Below the pieces are notes generated by a model. It had not been told where the DNA came from. It saw only the letters and a program-made list of their open reading frames with translations, and made no database searches. 63,034 nt of DNA. It comes from Fibrobacter sp. Its GTDB lineage: Bacteria; Fibrobacterota; Chitinivibrionia; Chitinivibrionales; Chitinispirillaceae. Location: assembly GCA_012523595.1 (NCBI GenBank), contig JAAYIG010000198.1, forward strand, positions 1 to 63,034, read 5' to 3'. Below, piece after piece: positions 52,883 through 61,809 of the stretch. Each line of letters begins with the position of its first letter. Within the stretch, counting starts at the first letter, position 1. The translations under genes were made by a program, and so were the position numbers.

Positions 52883-53788
52883 ATGGAACAGAAAAGTAAC
52901 TTCAAATCAGCGTTTATCGCTCTTGTGGGAAGACCAAACAGCGGTAAGTCCACTTTGATGAACACAATACTCGGAGAGCAACTCTCTGTAGTCACACCAC
53001 TCCCCCAGACAACACGCAAAAACCTGCGGGGAATACTTACAACGGATGATATGCAGCTTATCTTCGTCGATACCCCAGGGGTACATAAAGGTGATTATAC
53101 TTTCAATGATTCAATGGTAAAGGAGACCGTGGAAGCAATAAGCAAAGAAAGTGTCGATCTGATCTGCTATATCGTCGACCTTTCACGAAGTTTCGGTGAA
53201 GAAGAAGCAACCGTTGGAGATCTTGTTAAAAGTGCAGATACACCGGTCATTATAATCTTCAATAAAGCCGATACCATTAATACACCTGAGAAAATCATCA
53301 GAAATTTTTTCGACCGTTTTCCACGCTTCAAAGAAACCTCTTTTGTAAAACTATCCGCAATCAGACCGGAATCGAAAGAGATTTTTCTTCAATCAATAGC
53401 ACCTTTTATCCCTGAAGGGCCGATGTATTTTCCGTCGGATGAGTTGACGGATTCAAATCTGAGATTTTTCGCATCCGAGTACATTCGAAAACAGATTATC
53501 CTTAACACCCGTGAAGAAGTCCCCCATGCATCTTTTGTAGAGATTGAGTCCTACAGAGAGAGCAGTTCCCGCCATGATATTTCAGCCACTATCCATGTGG
53601 AAACAACCGGGCAAAGGGGAATAATCGTGGGAAAGGGTGGGGCAGTTATCAAAAAAATCAGGAGAGGCGCTGAATCAGAGATGGAAAAACTTACAGGTGT
53701 TCCAGTGAAAATCAGTTGTCATGTAAAAGTGAGTCCTGGATGGCGTGACAATGACTTGTTTTTAAAATCAGTCGGAATGCCTCGATGA
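52883..53788 (+). CDS. era: GTPase Era
   Basis: This 301-residue GTPase assists 16S rRNA processing and 30S maturation. G1 is GRPNSGKST, G3 DTPGVHKGDY, G4 NKAD, and the C-terminal KH domain is IIVGKGGAVIKKIRRGA. ATG 52883 (MEQKSNF) is chosen rather than the upstream GTG because family members begin there. It overlaps the convergent URO-D-family gene by 21 bases at the 3' end. Core gene, intact. Confidence 0.95.
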   Translation: MEQKSNFKSAFIALVGRPNSGKSTLMNTILGEQLSVVTPLPQTTRKNLRGILTTDDMQLIFVDTPGVHKGDYTFNDSMVKETVEAISKESVDLICYIVDLSRSFGEEEATVGDLVKSADTPVIIIFNKADTINTPEKIIRNFFDRFPRFKETSFVKLSAIRPESKEIFLQSIAPFIPEGPMYFPSDELTDSNLRFFASEYIRKQIILNTREEVPHASFVEIESYRESSSRHDISATIHVETTGQRGIIVGKGGAVIKKIRRGAESEMEKLTGVPVKISCHVKVSPGWRDNDLFLKSVGMPR

Positions 53789-54766
53789 GGAGTGCAACTG
53801 ATCTCGTCTTCCCCACTTTTTAAACTCATCCACAGCATACTCCTGATACTCAGGATCGAGTCCCAGAGAGATGTTATCCCAGTAGTAACCGGCGATAAAA
53901 CCACCTTCACCTTTCCATAGTTTTTCTACCAGTTCCCGCGCCTCAGCCCTGATAATATCCTCATTTCTCATTTTGAGAGTAGTGGAAATATCAACGGGGC
54001 ACCAGAAGGTGACATGATATCTGTCGCGCAGAAGTTCCATCGAGTCTATTCCTAACGCCCTGGGACAGTCAAGCTGTATGCAATCAACCCCGGAATCGAT
54101 CAGTTCGGATACCATTGAGGCTTCCTGAACGGAGTGCATAATCATCTTAAGGCCGAGTTTGTGTGCAAATGAACAAAGGGATTGGAGTCTTGGTTTGAAT
54201 TCCTCTTTCCATATCGATGGTCCCATCGGAACCTGAAGAGTCTCAGCGAGATCCTCAATTATCATTATTCCCTGGGCACCTGCATCCTTAAACCCTTCTA
54301 CCTCTTTTTTCAGGAGTGAATCGATGTGGTCATGAAGAGTTTTAAGCGATAAAGGATCGTCAAAGAGGGCTAATGTGTAATGGTCAAGAAGAGAACTGGC
54401 GATTTCAAAAGTACTTCCGGTAAGCATCCCTATATGCCATTTGTCGGGTGTAAGGGCAAATGCCTTACGGATGGGGAGAAAGCGGGATGGGTGTCCATAA
54501 TCAGGGAAGGGAAAGTCTTTTACATGAGAGAGGTCCTGAAGCCCTCCTTTGATAATCTTTCCTCTGGAGTAATTGCTGCTTTTTGACCATAGATTTCCCC
54601 ACTGATCAACCCTCTGCCACTCTCTCTCACTTACCCTGTGCCAGTCATCGAGAGGTGCGTCTGCATGCACACCTCCCCAGACCAGATCGGACGGAAAAAA
54701 AGTGTGGGCGATTCTCTCCGGACACTCAAATTCCAGAGTCCGATTTACTATTTCGAAACTGTCCAT
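53768..54766 (-). CDS. uroporphyrinogen decarboxylase-family protein
   Basis: This 332-residue TIM-barrel protein of the URO-D/corrinoid methyltransferase superfamily is distinct from HemE. The N-terminus (MDSFEIVNRTLEFECPERI) and segments LGLKMIMHSVQEASMVSELI and DSGVDCIQLDCPRAL are typical of MtaA/CmuA-like and anaerobic methyltransferase relatives. The HemE catalytic arginine/aspartate signature is not seen, so heme synthesis is unlikely. Substrate unknown. No corrinoid protein gene is adjacent. It follows the DUF378 gene after 5 bases. Confidence 0.8.
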   Translation of the reverse strand: MDSFEIVNRTLEFECPERIAHTFFPSDLVWGGVHADAPLDDWHRVSEREWQRVDQWGNLWSKSSNYSRGKIIKGGLQDLSHVKDFPFPDYGHPSRFLPIRKAFALTPDKWHIGMLTGSTFEIASSLLDHYTLALFDDPLSLKTLHDHIDSLLKKEVEGFKDAGAQGIMIIEDLAETLQVPMGPSIWKEEFKPRLQSLCSFAHKLGLKMIMHSVQEASMVSELIDSGVDCIQLDCPRALGIDSMELLRDRYHVTFWCPVDISTTLKMRNEDIIRAEARELVEKLWKGEGGFIAGYYWDNISLGLDPEYQEYAVDEFKKWGRRDQLHSSSRHSD

Positions 54767-54771
54767 TCTCT

Positions 54772-55008
54772 TCAGACTGGCTGTTGAGCTGTCCTGTGCG
54801 GCCTCGGCTGAGTTCTCCTCATAAAGGCCGGACTGATTACAGCTACATATAGTGCCGCCAATCCCACTATCGCGTATATTACCCGCGATGCTCCACCAAA
54901 TATAAAGGCAACCAGGTCAAAGCCAAAAAATCCGACCAATCCCCAGTTTATTCCTCCAATTATCAGAAGGACTACACAAGTCCAATCAAACAAAGAGAGA
55001 TTTTTCAT
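54772..55008 (-). CDS. DUF378-family membrane protein
   Basis: This 78-residue protein has two membrane helices: LFDWTCVVLLIIGGINWGLV and VIYAIVGLAALYVAVI. The 'GGINWGLVG' motif defines DUF378. A basic tail follows. The start is ATG 55008 because GGGGG precedes it by 6 bases. Function unknown. It lies 5 bases before the URO-D-family start. Confidence 0.8.
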   Translation of the reverse strand: MKNLSLFDWTCVVLLIIGGINWGLVGFFGFDLVAFIFGGASRVIYAIVGLAALYVAVISPAFMRRTQPRPHRTAQQPV

Positions 55009-55240
55009 GAGTCCCCCCATTTAAGGTTCAATTGCTACACAGTGCATAAAGCATGCCAATTGGACTTTTCATTCTATTTTCATTATATTATTACATTAAC
55101 TTACAGCATTTTATACCTCAGGAATATTCCTGCATGATGCCGGAAGACAGCGGCAACAATAATCACCTGCGGTATTCATTATGTTTTATGATCGCTTTCT
55201 CTTGTCCCATGAGAAAGGATGATCGGAAAGGAAACAAATT

Positions 55241-55690
55241 ATGCCTAATCTCTCTTCGCTTTTAAAGGCTGAAATAATCAGAATCAGCCGTAAGGAGATA
55301 AAAGCTTCTGTCAAGCCGGTTAAAGACTCCAATGCCGACCTGAAGAAAAATATCGCCGAACTAAAAAAAAGAATCGCGGCACTTGAATCCCAGATTAAAA
55401 AGTTCCAGTCTCTCCTTCCTGCTCAGGAAAAAGCAAACGTGTCTCCAGAAGTCGTGGAGAAAACCAGCTTTTCATCCAGAAACATCAAAGCCCTGCGCAC
55501 CAGACTGGGAATCTCACAGGGTGATTTTGCAAAACTTCTGGGAGTGAGCAGTCAGGCTGTGTATATGATGGAAAACAAAGGGGGAAAACTGAGGCTGCGT
55601 CAGAACACAATTAAAAAGCTTCTCTCCATAAAGGACATCGGAAGAAGAGAAGCAAAGCGCATGCTTGAAGAATCAGTCGAAAAAGAATAA
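55241..55690 (+). CDS. coiled-coil + XRE-type helix-turn-helix protein
   Basis: The protein has 149 residues. A long basic/acidic coiled coil (about 20-66, LKKNIAELKKRIAALESQIK) precedes an XRE/Cro helix-turn-helix (about 83-135: IKALRTRLGISQGDFAKLLG, VSSQAVYMMENKGG). It binds DNA in all likelihood. The coiled coil would dimerise it. The partner and target are unknown. The start follows GGAAAGGAAA. Confidence 0.8.
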   Translation: MPNLSSLLKAEIIRISRKEIKASVKPVKDSNADLKKNIAELKKRIAALESQIKKFQSLLPAQEKANVSPEVVEKTSFSSRNIKALRTRLGISQGDFAKLLGVSSQAVYMMENKGGKLRLRQNTIKKLLSIKDIGRREAKRMLEESVEKE

Positions 55691-55708
55691 TAAAAATGCC
55701 GCAGGGAT

Positions 55709-55753
55709 GCCGGCCAAGCTTCTTATGATAAGAGGCTCTGAGGGCTGGCCGAC
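55709..55753. terminator. inverted repeat between convergent genes
   Basis: GCCGGCCA (55709) and TGGCCGAC (55746) can pair (one G-T), with CTTATGATAAG between them. It lies between the XRE gene and the barrel gene, both ending here. There is no T run, so function as a terminator is uncertain. Confidence 0.35.
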
Positions 55754-55774
55754 ATACCTCTTGTAAAGACATTT

Positions 55775-56455
55775 TCAGTACCCGAAGTTCAGGGCGTAAC
55801 CAGCCATAAACATAAAAGCATAATTTCTTGTCTTATCTGCCGATTCAAAGTTAAATGCGTTCAGTGCTCCCATAGTATACCTGAAATCAAAAACCAGATT
55901 GCCGGGTCCCATTTCAATCTTAAAATCCACTCCTGCAGCAATACCCGCATCAACGACATTGACAAAGCGCTCAAAGAGCTCCCCTGAGGCATTCTTACCC
56001 GAAAAGAAATCCGCTGTCTCCAGTTCACCTGGAATATCTTTCACTCTGGCTTGAAGCATCAGCGACAATTGAGGTCCAAAATATATACCAGGCTTGAGAA
56101 GCACAGGAAGAGTGAGCTTCATAAACCATGGCATTTGTAAATAATCGACATAAACCAGAAAAGTCTCACCATCGCTCTCCCACTTCTTTCCCTGACGAAT
56201 AAATAGTATCTCTGTCTGAACAGCAATCAGATCTGTAAGCAGTTCCCGGGTACTGAAGAGGCCAACCGTAAACCGGGGAAGATTCTGTTCATCCAGACTA
56301 CCAAGTTCACTTCGGAACTCATCGTTTATATTCTCTGAACCCACGCCCCAGAAATTTGAAAGCGACAGACCTCCTTTGATCCCGTAAAATCTGTCCTGGG
56401 GAGAAGCCGGCAAATAAAGCCCCAAAAGAAGAAAAGCTAACAGATACTTCTTCAT
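55775..56455 (-). CDS. PorT-like outer-membrane beta-barrel protein
   Basis: The protein has 226 residues, with a signal peptide (MKKYLLAFLLLGLYLPASPQ). Typical of the PorT family (outer-membrane protein beta-barrel, DUF-type) are FYGIKGGLSLSNFWGV at the start, strands such as LIAVQTEILFIRQGKKWES, and a terminal YAFMFMAGYALNFGY. A small outer-membrane barrel of about eight strands is expected. Function unknown. The pseudogene at 1183 is a distant relative by appearance. Confidence 0.8.
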   Translation of the reverse strand: MKKYLLAFLLLGLYLPASPQDRFYGIKGGLSLSNFWGVGSENINDEFRSELGSLDEQNLPRFTVGLFSTRELLTDLIAVQTEILFIRQGKKWESDGETFLVYVDYLQMPWFMKLTLPVLLKPGIYFGPQLSLMLQARVKDIPGELETADFFSGKNASGELFERFVNVVDAGIAAGVDFKIEMGPGNLVFDFRYTMGALNAFNFESADKTRNYAFMFMAGYALNFGY

Positions 56456-56663
56456 GAATACCTCCTGGAGTGTAATTTTTCCGTTAAAAAGGTAAAATAA
56501 ATTTAATTAGAAGATTTGCAATATTTATGCCGAATTACTCTATCAAAGAGAACCGGCCATAATAATTCCCCTTTCCCCTCCCTGTCAACTCTTCACCTAT
56601 AGCATTGACACCACCTCTGCACATAAGGTATTTGTGTATACTTGCTTTTTTCTGGAGGACTCG

Positions 56664-57659
56664 ATGAGAAAACTTGCTGTTCTTATGCTGCTGACCGGAA
56701 GCATGTACTGCACGGCCCCTGTCAGAAACTATCTGGAACCTCAGAACAGAGCAGTTTCCGATACTCTGACACTCATTAAAGACACTTTGGTATCCGTTGA
56801 GAAGCCTCTCCCCCAGTCACCCAATGCCCTTCCTGTTCAGAACTGGCCTGGAAACCGTTTTGTCCTGCTCGACAAGCAGAAGCTTTTCTCCCAGCACGGG
56901 TATGAACTATACACATGCAGGCAACTGGACAGTTGTACAAGTCAGGCTGATACAGTGTGGACCGGCCCAAATCACAGATTACGCTATGATAAATTCAAGG
57001 GACATGTGCTGAGAGTCACCGAGGTGGAACAGGTTTCAGATGAATGGCTGGTTACTTTCATTGATGAAAAGACAGATATGGTGATCTATGCCAGGACCCG
57101 TAAGGGTGCTATAAAGGAGATCGCACTGGAGGACGATCTGGAGCTGGCCAGAAAACGATGGATGGGGAAATACGTTTTTTCCAGAAAAGGAGTCATCTCA
57201 ACTATTCTTGAAAACGGAAATGGTTTTAGCAGCATGAAAGTAAGGATACAGGATTCTCTTAAAGTAATTGATGTCCGATGGGGCACAACACCGCTTCCTG
57301 TCAACCCTATATGGTTGATAGTAGAAGCCTCTGGAAACAGAAAAGGTTTTATTCCGGTCCGTTACAGTTGGACAAACACATTGAACGATCAGATCAGAAA
57401 CATAGACGCCTGGGGTGATGATATTCTGGAGAATGATCCATCGATCGAACACTCATGGTCCCCCGAGATGTGGGAACTGATCAATAACCACAGAATAGTG
57501 GTAGAGATGACCAGAAAGCAGGTGTTTCTGAGCTGGGGAGAACCTCTTTCAAGAGGCCGGAAAGAAAACAATGGAATCCAGAGAGAATGCTGGATCTACA
57601 GTTCACAGGAGCTGTATTTTGATGAAAAGGGACTGGTCGATATCGTGGATATACAATAG
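56664..57659 (+). CDS. lipoprotein with SmpA/BamE-like C-terminal segment
   Basis: The protein has 331 residues, with a lipoprotein signal (MRKLAVLMLLTGSMYC, Cys16). ATG 56664 is chosen because GGAGG stands 7 bases before it and the frame's earlier start would spoil the signal. The last 60 residues (NNHRIVVEMTRKQVFLSWGE then PLSRG and ECWIYSS) match the 'G-M-T-x-x-x-V-x-x-x-W-G-x-P' motif of SmpA/OmlA (BamE-like) outer-membrane lipoproteins. The preceding 250 residues are unassigned. A role in envelope assembly is possible, not shown. Confidence 0.7.
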   Translation: MRKLAVLMLLTGSMYCTAPVRNYLEPQNRAVSDTLTLIKDTLVSVEKPLPQSPNALPVQNWPGNRFVLLDKQKLFSQHGYELYTCRQLDSCTSQADTVWTGPNHRLRYDKFKGHVLRVTEVEQVSDEWLVTFIDEKTDMVIYARTRKGAIKEIALEDDLELARKRWMGKYVFSRKGVISTILENGNGFSSMKVRIQDSLKVIDVRWGTTPLPVNPIWLIVEASGNRKGFIPVRYSWTNTLNDQIRNIDAWGDDILENDPSIEHSWSPEMWELINNHRIVVEMTRKQVFLSWGEPLSRGRKENNGIQRECWIYSSQELYFDEKGLVDIVDIQ

Positions 57660-57765
57660 CGCCGGTTCTGTCAGTCTCTACTTCAATAAACTTGCCGTTT
57701 CTAACATAGTTGTACGTGTAGTATTTTCTTCAATCTGGCACAAATTTTTCTATCAAGGGTTAAAG

Positions 57766-58521
57766 ATGAAGTATCTAGTTACTGTTTTAGTTACACTTGT
57801 CATCTGCGCTGCAGCAGCATTTTTTCTTTTTCAGGATTTCAAAGGAAAAATGGAGATCAAAAGAGATCTTGAGAATCTTTCTCTTGCTGAACAGGCGGTG
57901 AAGAAAAACCTGTCAGAAATAACCCATTCTATTACATCACGGCTGAATTCCTTTACCAAAGCAGTATCTGAGGATCGGAACTTCTCTCTGCGTCTGTTAG
58001 TGGAAAACGACCGCTCATCTCCGGATGTAACCCAAACCTCAGTGAAATTTATCGGACCGATGGGGTTTTCGGTCCTTGAACTCACCGATTCAGCTTTTAC
58101 AATTCTCTCTTCCGGCCATTTTCCTGCCAATGCAGGAAACAGTATCTCCGCAAAAGCCAATCGTCTTGCAGAAGAACCTGGTATCTATCTTGAAAATATG
58201 ATGGGAGAAGAGGTCCTTACATTACAGGCAATAAAGAGGTTTGAAATCGCAGATATTCCATTTTTCGCCGTTGGTGGTCTGAAAATCGATCAGAATTTTC
58301 TCGATATGCTCTCTCCAGGCATAGGCATAGGCGTTCTGCTCCGGGATGAAAGCCGCTACATGGGTGAAATAACAATTCGTTCAATCTCTGAAATCAAGAA
58401 TAACCGTATTTTAATAAACGATCAGGAGTATCTTGCAACCCAGTTCCCTTTAACACCATCGGGCGAAAACACACCGGCACTGATAGTGGTATTGATGAAT
58501 CAGGACCGGAAACCAGAATAA
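57766..58521 (+). CDS. membrane-anchored sensor-like protein lacking an output domain
   Basis: This 251-residue protein has one N-terminal transmembrane helix (YLVTVLVTLVICAAAAFFLF) and a helical/strand periplasmic domain that resembles single Cache-type ligand sensors in layout (long helix SLAEQAVKKNLSEITHSI, then strands such as PMGFSVLELTDSAFTILSSG). It has no kinase, HAMP or methyl-accepting domain after it, so it is an orphan sensor or a structural subunit. ATG 57766 has GGGTTAAAG upstream. It ends 18 bases before the frameshifted acyltransferase gene. Confidence 0.55.
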   Translation: MKYLVTVLVTLVICAAAAFFLFQDFKGKMEIKRDLENLSLAEQAVKKNLSEITHSITSRLNSFTKAVSEDRNFSLRLLVENDRSSPDVTQTSVKFIGPMGFSVLELTDSAFTILSSGHFPANAGNSISAKANRLAEEPGIYLENMMGEEVLTLQAIKRFEIADIPFFAVGGLKIDQNFLDMLSPGIGIGVLLRDESRYMGEITIRSISEIKNNRILINDQEYLATQFPLTPSGENTPALIVVLMNQDRKPE

Positions 58522-58539
58522 AAAGACTGAGAGGAATTT

Positions 58540-59379
58540 ATGCTTAGTAAGCACGGGTTCCAGATTAGTAAACTGATGCCGGTACCACAAATAATCTTCA
58601 AACCTGGAACACTGCAGTTCAGGACGTTCAAACAAAAAGTCAGAATAAATATTGAACGGGAAAACTTTACTATAAAGACAGTAGAGAACAATGAGGATCT
58701 TGCAAAAGCCCTCAGACTTCGATACGAGGTATTCTACAAGGAACTGCTGGAAAAAATGTATATCTCCGGGATGGATATCGACAGATTCGATTTTAAACGT
58801 GACCACCTGGTGATTATTGACAAAAGAACCACAATTACATAGGAACATACAGACTCATCTCCAGTCTCTTCCATAAGAAATTCTATTCGTCTACAGAATT
58901 TAATCTCGACGATATCATAAATCTCCCCGGAACAAAACTTGAGTTGGGAAGAGCCTGCGTACACCGCGATTTCCGTACAGGCACTCCAATAGCTCTCCTC
59001 TGGCGCGGTATAACCGATTACATAAGAGAGACAGGAACGAAGTATCTGTTCGGGTGTTCGAGTGTCAAGACAACCAACATTCGCATTATCGCATCAATTT
59101 ACAGGTATTTTCAGGAAAACGGGAAAGTCTCGGATGAAATAGTTCTCCAGGGGAAAATTCCGAATGAGGAATTTCAGAAAGGCTCTGGAAAGCATCACAC
59201 CTCAGGAAATAACCGATGCCAGAGATAAGATACCCGCTCTTTTAAACTCCTACATCAATATGGGCTCCATGATCTGCGGAGAACCAGCACTTGATAAGAA
59301 GTTTAGGTGCGCAGATTTTCTCACCCTGTTTGATGTCGAAAAATCCGAAAAGAAAGTGCACAGAAAGTACAATATATGA
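58540..59379 (+). pseudogene. OlsB-like N-acyltransferase gene with two frameshifts
   Basis: Three frames together encode a GNAT-fold acyltransferase of the OlsB/hemolysin type: LAKALRLRYEVFYKELLEKM then FDFKRDHLVIIDKRTT in frame one (to about 58842), IGTYRLISSLFHKKFYSSTE and LELGRACVHRDFRTGTPIAL in frame two (to about 59170), and ESITPQEITDARDKIPALLN with NMGSMICGEPALDKKF in frame three (to 59379). A missing A in ACAATT near 58836 and an extra T in GAATTT near 59173 account for both shifts. OlsB makes lyso-ornithine lipid. The final stop overlaps the next start (ATGA). Confidence 0.75.
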
Positions 59380-60141
59380 TCGGAGCGATCATTAAGTTTT
59401 TTCTCTTTACGCTCCTTCTTTTTTTTTATATGTCGTCACATCACTCATCACACTCGTTTTGATCAGAAGTGAAGAAAAAAGACTCAGATTGCTTTCCAGA
59501 ATAACTTCACTTGGGTCTCGCCTCGGGACCTCAGTTCTTGGAATCAGGATCAAAAGAAATAATTATCCCCCCGAGAACACCTCACCATGCCTTATAATCG
59601 CAAATCATCTGTCATATCTGGACATCCTCATCCTGGCATCATCGGTTCCCTCTCTGCTTATCACCTCCGTTGAGGTACAGAAGACATTTTTCTGGGATTC
59701 ATGTCATTGATTGCTGGCAGCCTTTTTGTGGAACGACGGAGTAAAACCGGACTAAAGGAGAAGATAGAGAGGATTTCGGAATTATTAGAGAAAGGTTTCA
59801 TTATCACACTCTTCCCAGAGGGCACATCATCAAATGGTGACTCTGTTCTTCCGTTCAAAGGCGCACTTTTCTCTGCTGCCGGTAAAAAAGGTATAGATAT
59901 CCAGCCTGTGTGTATAAAATACCTCTCTATAGATGGCAGGCCTGTCTCTCCGGATAACCGCGATCTTGTCTTTTACTATGGTGATATCCGTTTTTTTCCA
60001 CACCTGTTAAGGCTTTTTCTGGTAAAGAGAATCGAGGTTTCTGTCACCTGGCTCGATCGGGCAAAAACAGACCAGAAGACCCGTAAAGACATTGTGGATT
60101 ATTGTCACAAATCAATTTTTTCGGTTTATGCCGGCAATTGA
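59376..60141 (+). pseudogene. PlsC/OlsA-like O-acyltransferase gene with two frameshifts
   Basis: From ATG 59376 the N-terminal membrane segment (MIGAIIKFFLFTLLLFF) shifts frame in a run of nine T (59419-59427). The next frame gives VVTSLITLVLIRSEEKRLRL and the acyltransferase motif I, IANHLSYLDILIL. A second shift in a T run near 59690 leads to LFVERRSKTGLKEKI, ITLFPEGTSSNGD (motif III) and a normal C-terminus to 60141. In OlsA this enzyme adds the second acyl chain to ornithine lipid. Coupled to the OlsB-like gene by ATGA overlap. Confidence 0.75.
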
Positions 60142-60240
60142 CTTTTTGTTACTTTTATTTCCGTTTCGGTTATTAATTTACGTTATATTATAAAGTAGGA
60201 ACCTGAAAGTATCTGAAAAAGAGCAGAGGAAACATGATTC

Positions 60241-60248
60241 GAGGAGGA
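60241..60248 (+). promoter_or_regulatory. ribosome-binding site that decides the ATT start
   Basis: GAGGAGGA is the best Shine-Dalgarno match of this segment. It lies 4 bases before ATT 60253. No other in-frame start exists upstream of the stop at 60235-60237. Confidence 0.5.
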
Positions 60249-60252
60249 ACAG

Positions 60253-60540
60253 ATTCAAATCAAGCCAGTCCATGTAAATAGCTATAATGGTCGTGGCTCC
60301 TCCGGAGAACCAGAAAACCATTATTTCAGAAAGAAAAAGCTGAAACGCCCTCTGGATGCTTTTATCATCGTTAGCGACTCAGAGAGGAGAAATGATCCTG
60401 GGCCCGGGGCAGCTTTTCTGAGGGATTTTATCGAACTTCTTCCCGATGAGCAGGTCAGAGAGAGAATCAAAAATCTACGGGATTCCTATGAAAATATAGA
60501 CGACTTTCTCATTGACAAACTGATTATCGAAGAGCTTTAA
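60253..60540 (+). CDS. small soluble protein, probable ATT start
   Basis: This is a coding-like frame of 95 residues (IKPVHVNSYNGRG ... RPLDAFIIVSDSERR ... FLRDFIELLPDEQVRERI ... IDDFLIDKL). It is closed upstream by a TGA at 60235-60237 and contains no ATG, GTG or TTG before its conserved-looking body. A strong GAGGAGGA (60241-60248) lies 4-6 bases before ATT 60253, so an ATT start as in infC is the simplest reading. The alternative is a frameshift from ATG 60234. No family recognised. It ends 16 bases before the next gene. Confidence 0.55.
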   Translation: MQIKPVHVNSYNGRGSSGEPENHYFRKKKLKRPLDAFIIVSDSERRNDPGPGAAFLRDFIELLPDEQVRERIKNLRDSYENIDDFLIDKLIIEEL

Positions 60541-60556
60541 AGAGAGAGAAACTGAT

Positions 60557-61165
60557 GTGGGGATAACAGATCAGATCAAAGCTTCTCTTGAATCGAAGCT
60601 GGTAATACGATACAAGTCCGACCGGGAAAATGCATCACAAAGCCTCTCATGTGTAATATGTGGAAGCAGTTTTCAGCCCAGAGGAACACTTTGCCTCTAT
60701 GTAAAAAATGAGGGGTACGTTTGTGAAACCTGCGGCAAAAGGTTTGCCCCGGAGATGATGGAAAAAATTGATGAGTACCAGGACCGGGACATAAGAAAGA
60801 TTATCCGGAAAGATTCCTCCCATCCTTTTCTCAGCAGTGCCGAATGGAAAGATGTAAATGATAATCTCGAAGCTCTCTCCTGGATAATGACAGACTTTGC
60901 AAAAGCAGTATCAAGAGGAATTGTCGAATCTCCCGCAGGCTGCATCGGTGTACTTCATTATGCCAGAGATATTCCTGTTCCCTCCAGAAACCCCGGTGAG
61001 TCCGATCTGGATTATGAATCCAGATCGAAATCCATCCGTCAGAAAAAGCTCTTCGAAAAGATCAGAAAAGAGACCTGCGGCCGTATCGAATTGCTCCATT
61101 GCTATTTTGCCAAACTGGGAATGCCTGTAACTGGCAGAAAAGTATCTGACAATGGAATTCCTTGA
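60557..61165 (+). CDS. zinc-ribbon-containing hypothetical protein
   Basis: The protein has 202 residues. A four-cysteine ribbon, CVICGSSFQPRG ... CETCGKRFAPEM (about 31-56), would bind one zinc. The remainder is helical, with a basic stretch (RSKSIRQKKLFEKIRKETCG) and no membrane segment. It starts at GTG with AGAGAGAG upstream. The gene lies 16 bases downstream of the ATT-start gene and overlaps the NUDIX gene by 14 bases, so it is part of one operon. Function unknown. Confidence 0.6.
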   Translation: MGITDQIKASLESKLVIRYKSDRENASQSLSCVICGSSFQPRGTLCLYVKNEGYVCETCGKRFAPEMMEKIDEYQDRDIRKIIRKDSSHPFLSSAEWKDVNDNLEALSWIMTDFAKAVSRGIVESPAGCIGVLHYARDIPVPSRNPGESDLDYESRSKSIRQKKLFEKIRKETCGRIELLHCYFAKLGMPVTGRKVSDNGIP

Positions 61166-61712
61166 CGTGCTCAATCCTGATGGTTCACCAGCCGGAGAAA
61201 GGCTGAGCAGGGAAGAAGTGCACAGAAAAGGGCTTCACCATCGCACAGTTCATGTCTGGGTCCGAAACGCAAAAGGTGAATTGCTTCTTCAGAAGAGGTC
61301 ATCCACCAAGGAGATCTTCCCGGGATTATGGGATATTTCATGCGCCGGACATCTCAGCGCCAGCGACAGCAGCCTTGACGGTGCGGTACGTGAGCTCGAG
61401 GAAGAATTGGGGATATCTGTAAATAAAGATGAACTCCAGTTTCTCTTCACGATTCCTCGCCATTATACCAGTACTGTCTCAAACATTATCGAAAACGAGA
61501 TAACCGATGTATATCTTCTGAAAAGGAGAATAGAGCCGGGTAATCTTGAGATAAACAGAAGCGAGATCGATGAGGTACAGTTTATTCCCACAAATGAACT
61601 GAAGAAGAGAGTTGAGAAAAGGGATCCGGACCTTGCAGATCACGAAGTAGAATACATGATGCTTCTTCAGGGAGACTGGCTGCAGACCAGTGACGTTGAT
61701 CCGGCTAATTAA
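61152..61712 (+). CDS. NUDIX hydrolase
   Basis: This 186-residue protein shows the NUDIX box GHLSASDSSLDGAVRELEEE followed by LG (GX5EX7REUXEEXGU in shape) with a preceding FPGLWDISCAG. The early motif LNPDGSPAGERLSREEVHRK with HHRTVHVWVRN is shared with the YfcD/IDI-related subfamily, in which some members isomerise isopentenyl diphosphate and others hydrolyse nucleotide or coenzyme pyrophosphates. Hydrolase is the safer call. Start overlaps the zinc-ribbon gene. Confidence 0.85.
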   Translation: MEFLDVLNPDGSPAGERLSREEVHRKGLHHRTVHVWVRNAKGELLLQKRSSTKEIFPGLWDISCAGHLSASDSSLDGAVRELEEELGISVNKDELQFLFTIPRHYTSTVSNIIENEITDVYLLKRRIEPGNLEINRSEIDEVQFIPTNELKKRVEKRDPDLADHEVEYMMLLQGDWLQTSDVDPAN

Positions 61713-61809
61713 CGGGATTATTGTCTGGTTGCATATCTGAACATCGGTAAATGGATAAGTAATACCTGTAAGGCTTTTACATTTAAGAAGTTCAATCAAT
61801 CCTTCGGGC

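Noticed and set aside
53768-54766. HemE uroporphyrinogen decarboxylase
   Set aside because: The fold matches, but the heme-pathway signature is missing and no other heme genes are near.
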